A stretch of DNA of 9,737 bases from Nitrosopumilales archaeon UBA218 (GTDB taxonomy: Archaea; Thermoproteota; Nitrososphaeria; Nitrososphaerales; Nitrosopumilaceae). The DNA lies in contig DAMC01000094.1 of assembly GCA_002499525.1 (NCBI GenBank), forward strand, positions 1-9,737. Direction: 5' to 3'. Positions within the stretch are counted from its first letter, which is position 1. Each line of letters begins with the position of its first letter. The translations under genes and the position numbers were made by a program. The notes below the pieces were generated by a model. That model was given only the letters and a program-made list of their open reading frames with translations. It was not told the DNA's origin and ran no database searches. Positions 5,770 to 9,737 of the stretch are shown one piece after another.

Positions 5770-7554
5770 GTGACGCATCGCGTAGCAGTACTTGACAAAG
5801 AATTATGCCAGCCAAAAAAATGCGGCCTAGAGTGTATCAAATATTGTCCAGTTAACAAGTCCGGTGCAGACTGTATTGTTTTAAACGAGGAGATAAAAAA
5901 GGCGCAGATTGATGAAGACATTTGCAATGGGTGTGGAATTTGTGTCAAAGTATGTCCGTTTGAGGCAATAACAATAGTGAATTTAGCTACAGAGCTTGGA
6001 ACCGATAAAATTCACCAATATGGGAAAAACTCTTTTCGATTATACAAGCTTCCAACACCAAAGAAGGGGGAAGTTGTGGGCCTTTTGGGAAGAAACGGTA
6101 TGGGTAAGAGTACTGTTGTTTCCATATTATCTGGCAATCTCAAACCAAATCTTGGCGATTATGAAAATCCCCCCGAATGGGATCAAATTCTAAAAAGATT
6201 CGCTGGGACAGAATTAAAAGAACATTTTGAAAAAATTAAAAATCAAACCATCAAAGCAGCTATAAAACCTCAACAAGTGTATAACATATCTCAGGTTTTT
6301 GATGGGACTGGAAAAGAACTCTTAGACAAATATGATCAACGTGGAGTGACTAACGAGCTGGTTAAGGAGCTTGGCCTTACAAATTCTATCGAGCATCATG
6401 TCAAAGAGCTTTCTGGCGGAGAGCTGCAAAGAATCTCGGTTGCTGCAGCTGCTTCCAGAGATGCCGATTTCTACTTTTTTGATGAACCGTCATCTTACAA
6501 CGATGTTTTCCAACGAAGGGGAGTTGCACGGGTAATACATGGTTTGGCGAATATTGGGAAATCAGTCATGGTAGTTGAACATGATTTGACTTTGCTTGAT
6601 TTTCTATCAGATTACATTGAGATTTTGTATGGTGAACCAGCAGCGTATGGAATTGTTTCTGGAATTTTATCTACTAAGGTTGGAATCAATGTATTTTTGG
6701 ATGGATATTTGCCAAATGAAAATGTTCGATTTAGAGACAAAAAATTTAGCTTTGATGTTTCCACTTCTGCTGAAGATTTTGAGAAAGGAGAAACACTGAT
6801 CAAATATCCTGCTCTGAAGAGAAATTATCCTGCATTTTCAGTATCAGTGGAGGAAGGACAAGTCAGACGAGGTGAGGTCATGGGAATAATGGGTGCCAAT
6901 GCTTTAGGAAAGACCACCATGATGAAAATGATTGCAGGAGTCGAGAAACCAGATGAGGGTGTTGTTGATAAGGCAATTACAATATCCTACAAACCACAAT
7001 ACATCCCAAATGATTATGATGTAGAGGTGTTATCTGTACTAGACAAGGCTAACGGCGGTCCAATTTTTGGAAGTATCGAGGAAGAGCAAATAGTCGACCC
7101 ACTAAAAATCAAAAAACTATACAACAAATCAATTAAAAATTTGTCAGGCGGTGAGCTTCAAAAGGTAGCAGTTGCCACTTGCCTTCTTAAAAAAGCCGAT
7201 GTCTATGCACTTGACGAGCCATCAGCATTTTTGGATGTGGAGGACAGAATCGCAGTAGCGAAATTCATTCAGAGATTTGTAAGATCGTATGCCAAGTCAG
7301 CTATCATAATTGATCATGACATTCAATTAATGGATTTGATTTCAGATACAATGGTTATCTTTGAAGGTGAATCAGGAAAACATGGACACGGTACATCTCC
7401 TCTTTCTAAGTCAGATGCAATGAATCGTTTTCTGAATTCATTAGACATAACATTTAGACGTGATGAACAAACACTAAGACCTCGTGTTAACAAGACAGGA
7501 AGTAGGTTAGACAAACAACAGAAGGATACAGGTCATTATTATTACAAGAATTGA
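5770..7554 (+). CDS. rli1: ABCE1/Rli1 ribosome recycling ATPase
   Basis: A 594-residue soluble twin-ATPase that splits ribosomes after termination. The Fe-S domain (about 1-75) has the usual cysteines: CQPKKCGLECIKYCP (Cys13, 18, 22, 26), Cys35, and CNGCGICVKVCP (Cys52, 55, 58, 62), for two [4Fe-4S] clusters. NBD1 has Walker A GRNGMGKST (107-115), signature LSGGELQR (214-221), Walker B ending in Asp238-Glu239 and switch His271. NBD2 has GANALGKTT (375-383), LSGGELQK (458-465), Asp482-Glu483 and switch His516. It ends with the family's RPRVNKTGSRLD tail and aromatic C-terminus. Full length for the family. Oddities: NBD2 Walker A departs from the usual GPNGIGKTT, and the NBD1 D-loop reads SSYNDV rather than SSYLDV. 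The GTG start is supported by a TATA box 26 nt upstream. The next gene follows with no gap. Confidence 0.97.
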   Translation: MTHRVAVLDKELCQPKKCGLECIKYCPVNKSGADCIVLNEEIKKAQIDEDICNGCGICVKVCPFEAITIVNLATELGTDKIHQYGKNSFRLYKLPTPKKGEVVGLLGRNGMGKSTVVSILSGNLKPNLGDYENPPEWDQILKRFAGTELKEHFEKIKNQTIKAAIKPQQVYNISQVFDGTGKELLDKYDQRGVTNELVKELGLTNSIEHHVKELSGGELQRISVAAAASRDADFYFFDEPSSYNDVFQRRGVARVIHGLANIGKSVMVVEHDLTLLDFLSDYIEILYGEPAAYGIVSGILSTKVGINVFLDGYLPNENVRFRDKKFSFDVSTSAEDFEKGETLIKYPALKRNYPAFSVSVEEGQVRRGEVMGIMGANALGKTTMMKMIAGVEKPDEGVVDKAITISYKPQYIPNDYDVEVLSVLDKANGGPIFGSIEEEQIVDPLKIKKLYNKSIKNLSGGELQKVAVATCLLKKADVYALDEPSAFLDVEDRIAVAKFIQRFVRSYAKSAIIIDHDIQLMDLISDTMVIFEGESGKHGHGTSPLSKSDAMNRFLNSLDITFRRDEQTLRPRVNKTGSRLDKQQKDTGHYYYKN

Positions 7555-7559
7555 CTCGA

Positions 7560-8390
7560 ATGCTAAAAAAAGCATTAGGCGATGTGCTTTCAGAGCAAGA
7601 AGCAAGTGAACTATATTCAGCATTTGATCAGATTGGTGATATTATTGTTGTAAGAATTCCAGACTCTTTATTGCCAAAAAGAAAAATCATCGGCGAGGCA
7701 CTTTTAGAATCAGTACACCCTGCACGTTCTGTGTTTTATCAAAGCTCCGATGTTTCCGGGGATTACAGAACCAGAAAACTAGAGATAATCGCAGGCCAAG
7801 ACGATACTGAAACAGAGTACAAAGAGTATGGGTGTAGGTTCAAAGTTGATGTTGAGAAGGCATTTTTTTCACCAAGGTTATCTACCGAACGAAAAAGAAT
7901 AGCCGATCTTGTTCAAAACGGTGAGGTGATAATTAACATGTTTGGTGGAGTAGGAATGTTTTCGATCATAGCTGCCAAGACAAAAAACTGTCTAGTTTAC
8001 AACATAGACTTGAATCCATATGCCTCAAAGCTTTGTGAAGAAAATATCAAACTCAATAAAAAGATGAAGGGTAAAATCATCTCAATAAACGGAGATGCTG
8101 CACAAGTCGTAAAAGAATGTCTTCAAGACAAAGGTGATAGAACTCTAATGCTATTGCCAGAAAGATCTGACGAGTTTTTAGACTCGGCAATATTGGCTAC
8201 AAAGAGTGGAGGAATCATACACTATTATTCACATCAACATGCTGATAAGCGTCAAGATTGTGTTCAAGTATCAAAGAATCATTTTCTTAATGTTAGTCCC
8301 GTACAATCAGAAATAATCGGGGGCAGATTGGTTCGTGCTGTAGGACCTAGATTTTACCAAACAGTAGTTGATGTCAGAATCACAAAATAG
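7560..8390 (+). CDS. trm5: Trm5-like tRNA (guanine37-N1)-methyltransferase
   Basis: A class I SAM-dependent methyltransferase of 276 residues (from ATG 7560), expected to methylate N1 of G37 next to the anticodon and so prevent frameshifting. Family landmarks in order: FDQIGDIIVVRIP (about 22-34), FFSPRLSTERKRIA (about 102-115), SAM motif I as NMFGGVGMFS (about 126-135), NIDLNPYA with Asp150, the LLPERSDEFLD block (about 198-208) and GGIIHYY. It is shorter than Methanocaldococcus Trm5 and lacks its N-terminal D1 domain. Motif I usually begins DMFAGVGPF and the motif IV block usually reads NLP; both are altered here. Taw2/Trm5a-type wyosine functions cannot be excluded. A TTG at 7551 overlaps the ABCE1 stop (TTGA) and could add three residues. 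Co-transcribed with ABCE1. Confidence 0.85.
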   Translation: MLKKALGDVLSEQEASELYSAFDQIGDIIVVRIPDSLLPKRKIIGEALLESVHPARSVFYQSSDVSGDYRTRKLEIIAGQDDTETEYKEYGCRFKVDVEKAFFSPRLSTERKRIADLVQNGEVIINMFGGVGMFSIIAAKTKNCLVYNIDLNPYASKLCEENIKLNKKMKGKIISINGDAAQVVKECLQDKGDRTLMLLPERSDEFLDSAILATKSGGIIHYYSHQHADKRQDCVQVSKNHFLNVSPVQSEIIGGRLVRAVGPRFYQTVVDVRITK

Positions 8391-8612
8391 CTATTTGTCG
8401 TCCGGCAATATTGAAGAGGGAGATGATTTCGTAGTTGCCATCATGTAACCAATCCATGATATTACTCCGAGAATTCCCCCTGCAATCATAAGAACTGATA
8501 ATTGTAATACAATTGGACTCCATTCAGATAGCATTAACAGATATGCATAAACAAAAAACCCTACAATACAAGAGCAGAAAATCAATATTCCTGTGATTTT
8601 ACGCTTTGTCAT
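8391..8612 (-). CDS. Small membrane protein with two transmembrane helices
   Basis: A 73-residue protein I do not recognise. Basic start (MTKRK), then one hydrophobic helix (about 6-28, with Cys13 and Cys15), a short polar turn around Ser29-Pro33, a second helix (about 34-58), and a polar Ser/Pro/Asp tail (60-73). By the positive-inside rule the N-terminus is probably cytoplasmic; the tail would then be cytoplasmic too. Its stop codon abuts the stop of the convergent methyltransferase gene with no bases between. It follows the acetyltransferase gene on the same strand after 30 bp but has its own TATA-like box 25 nt upstream, so it may be read separately. Function unknown. Confidence 0.7.
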   Translation of the reverse strand: MTKRKITGILIFCSCIVGFFVYAYLLMLSEWSPIVLQLSVLMIAGGILGVISWIGYMMATTKSSPSSILPDDK

Positions 8613-8632
8613 TTTACTAATAATTTGTAATA

Positions 8633-8642
8633 CGTATATGAA
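8633..8642 (-). promoter_or_regulatory. Candidate TATA box of the two-helix membrane protein gene
   Basis: The minus strand reads TTCATATACG, centred about 25 nt upstream of ATG 8612, right after the stop codon of the preceding acetyltransferase gene. This suggests a leaderless transcript independent of the upstream gene. Confidence 0.4.
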
Positions 8643-9143
8643 TTAGTATGTAAATTCGATGGCCATCAAGAATGCGTCCTCACCATCTCTATAGTATGCT
8701 TTAAGCCTCTGCTTAATTATGAATCCTAATTTTTCATACAGTCTGACTGCGTCGTTGTTACTACAACGTACTTCCAAGTATAACTCATCACATCTTTTTG
8801 ACTTTATTCCTTGAAAACATTCTTCCAAGATGGCTCTTCCTAGCCCTTGCTTTCGATACTGCTCCAGAACAGCCACAGAAACAACATGTCCCTTTTTGAC
8901 AAACCCGAGTTTTTTGAAATTAGAGAATCCATATTCTGTTTTGCACATAATGTATCCAACTAAATTGCCTTGGTGTTCAGCAACCAGAAATGCTTCAGGG
9001 AGCTCAGCAAGTAGACTCTCATAGAAATAATCAGAATAATGTTCCGGTAAAGTCTTCAGATTGATTTCCATCACTGGTATGAGATCTCCCGGTTCACATC
9101 TTCGGATAATGTAATCTCCAGTTTGGCTGTTAATTATTTGCAT
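8643..9143 (-). CDS. rimI: RimI/Ard1-type N-terminal protein acetyltransferase
   Basis: A 166-residue GNAT-fold enzyme that should transfer acetyl from acetyl-CoA to protein N-termini in the cytoplasm. An N-terminal LPEHYSDYFYESLL segment (32-45) matches the helix-loop that lines the peptide site in Ard1/Naa10-type enzymes. The strand HVVSVAV (86-92) leads into the acetyl-CoA pyrophosphate loop R97-K-Q-G-L-G102. The LEVRCSNNDAVRLYEKLGF block (123-141), with Asn130 and Tyr136, and YYRDGEDAFLM near the end are typical of archaeal Ard1 homologues. Archaea generally have one broad-specificity enzyme of this type, so this may be the main Nat. It is divergent from the metalloprotease gene, with a TATA-like box 25 nt upstream of ATG 9143. 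Confidence 0.9.
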   Translation of the reverse strand: MQIINSQTGDYIIRRCEPGDLIPVMEINLKTLPEHYSDYFYESLLAELPEAFLVAEHQGNLVGYIMCKTEYGFSNFKKLGFVKKGHVVSVAVLEQYRKQGLGRAILEECFQGIKSKRCDELYLEVRCSNNDAVRLYEKLGFIIKQRLKAYYRDGEDAFLMAIEFTY

Positions 9144-9162
9144 TGTAGTAATATCATTTTAT

Positions 9163-9174
9163 GGATATTTAACG
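9163..9174 (-). promoter_or_regulatory. Candidate TATA box of the acetyltransferase gene
   Basis: The minus strand reads CGTTAAATATCC, centred about 25 nt upstream of ATG 9143, again the spacing of a leaderless transcript. Confidence 0.5.
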
Positions 9175-9186
9175 TTAAAGTAGAAA

Positions 9187-9206
9187 ATTATACAAATCAA
9201 TTAATG
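9187..9206 (+). promoter_or_regulatory. Candidate promoter of the M50 protease gene
   Basis: Two TATA-like elements are present: ATTATACAAA, whose start would fall about 13 nt before the GTG at 9229, and ATTAAT, centred 26 nt before it. The second fits a leaderless start; the first is a better base match. I cannot choose between them. Confidence 0.35.
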
Positions 9207-9228
9207 TCCAATTCGGTCATTGTAAGTA

Positions 9229-9737
9229 GTGAGTGAGCCCACCCAGGAACAGGTAACTGAAATAGTATCATCATTATTTGTAATCAGAGAAATTAGAACC
9301 GAACTTGGAAAGATGGAGTTTGAGATAGGAGATCATGAATTCAAGGAAAAATTTGTGATATTGGCACAAAAACTAGAAAGAATTGGGATTGTTTGTTATA
9401 TTCATAAATTTGATGAGAGATTGATTATTCAAGTCCACAGACTTCCTCCAGAATCACACAAGAAGAGAATCCCCCAGGCTTTGATTCAGAGAATTCTTTT
9501 TGCAGTCGTAGTTTCATTCGTAATGATTGATGGATTTTATCGAACGCAGAGCGTAAACAGTATTATCAATATTGGTGAACCCCTTAGTTTTGCAGTTTTG
9601 TATACTGTGTCACTAATGGGCATCCTAGGTGTGCATGAGGCAGGACACATAATTGCAGCAAGAATACACAAAATTCGTACATCTTGGCCTTACTTTATTC
9701 CAGGAATTCCAGTGATTGGTTTACCCACATTTGGGGC
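9229..9737 (+). CDS. M50 (site-2-protease-like) membrane metalloprotease, 5' part only
   Basis: The first 169 residues of a zinc metalloprotease that cleaves within or near the membrane; the remainder lies past the window end. The reading frame starts at GTG 9229, since an in-frame TAA lies at 9223-9225. Residues about 1-80 form a soluble, charged, helical N-terminal domain with no signal peptide. The first membrane helix is about 86-101, and the second (about 118-135) runs into the zinc motif HEAGH (His136, Glu137, His140). The following PYFIPGIPVIGLPTFG resembles the loop after the active site in EGY/S2P-like M50 proteins, where a glycine-rich TFGA follows. The second metal site (the NPDG/LDG-type motif) should lie downstream and cannot be checked. 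Substrate unknown; membrane-protein quality control or regulated proteolysis are typical roles. Confidence 0.88.
   Translation, partial: MSEPTQEQVTEIVSSLFVIREIRTELGKMEFEIGDHEFKEKFVILAQKLERIGIVCYIHKFDERLIIQVHRLPPESHKKRIPQALIQRILFAVVVSFVMIDGFYRTQSVNSIINIGEPLSFAVLYTVSLMGILGVHEAGHIIAARIHKIRTSWPYFIPGIPVIGLPTFG

Noticed and set aside
5718..5948. 76-codon minus-strand frame over the ABCE1 start
   Set aside because: It is antisense to the Fe-S cysteine domain of ABCE1 and covers the divergent promoters.
1..9737. CRISPR array, insertion sequence, integrase, toxin-antitoxin or defence island
   Set aside because: No regularly spaced repeats, terminal inverted repeats, attachment sites or related protein motifs were seen; gene content is core metabolism and translation.

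Overview
The window looks like a chromosomal segment of a mesophilic ammonia-oxidising thaumarchaeon (Nitrososphaerota, most like the low-GC Nitrosopumilus/Nitrosarchaeum group). The evidence is a clearly archaeal ABCE1/Rli1 ribosome-recycling ATPase, a Trm5-type tRNA methyltransferase, an archaeal-style 5S rRNA that stands alone, a transketolase split into two genes, AT-rich spacers, and TATA-like boxes about 25 nt upstream of start codons (including GTG starts), which is the layout of leaderless archaeal transcripts. The genus is an inference; the archaeal assignment is firm.

Region 1 (1-3034, minus strand) is a three-gene non-oxidative pentose phosphate operon. In transcription order it encodes a protein fusing the N-terminal (ThDP-binding) half of transketolase to a complete ribulose-phosphate 3-epimerase, then the C-terminal half of transketolase, then a transaldolase cut off by the window edge. 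Both junctions are 4-base ATGA stop/start overlaps. The epimerase makes xylulose 5-phosphate, the ketol donor of transketolase, so the fusion joins consecutive steps of ribose/erythrose phosphate supply. This fusion is the most unusual thing in the window.

Region 2 (3035-5570) holds a small DCC-family (DUF393) thiol-oxidoreductase-like gene, a 49-residue Cys/His-rich zinc-ribbon-like protein on the minus strand, an M17 leucyl aminopeptidase, and a 42-residue C2H2 zinc-finger protein on the minus strand whose 3' end overlaps that of the aminopeptidase gene. The two micro-proteins are easily missed.

Region 3 (5570-8390) is a translation neighbourhood: the 5S rRNA gene (minus) diverges from ABCE1/Rli1 (plus), which is followed at once by the Trm5-like tRNA methyltransferase. 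Region 4 (8391-9737) has a two-helix membrane protein and a RimI/Ard1 N-acetyltransferase on the minus strand, and, diverging from them, the start of an M50 (site-2-protease-like) membrane metalloprotease that runs off the window.

I saw no CRISPR array, tRNA, insertion sequence, integrase or defence system. Apart from the fusion enzyme and the micro-proteins this is core housekeeping chromosome.
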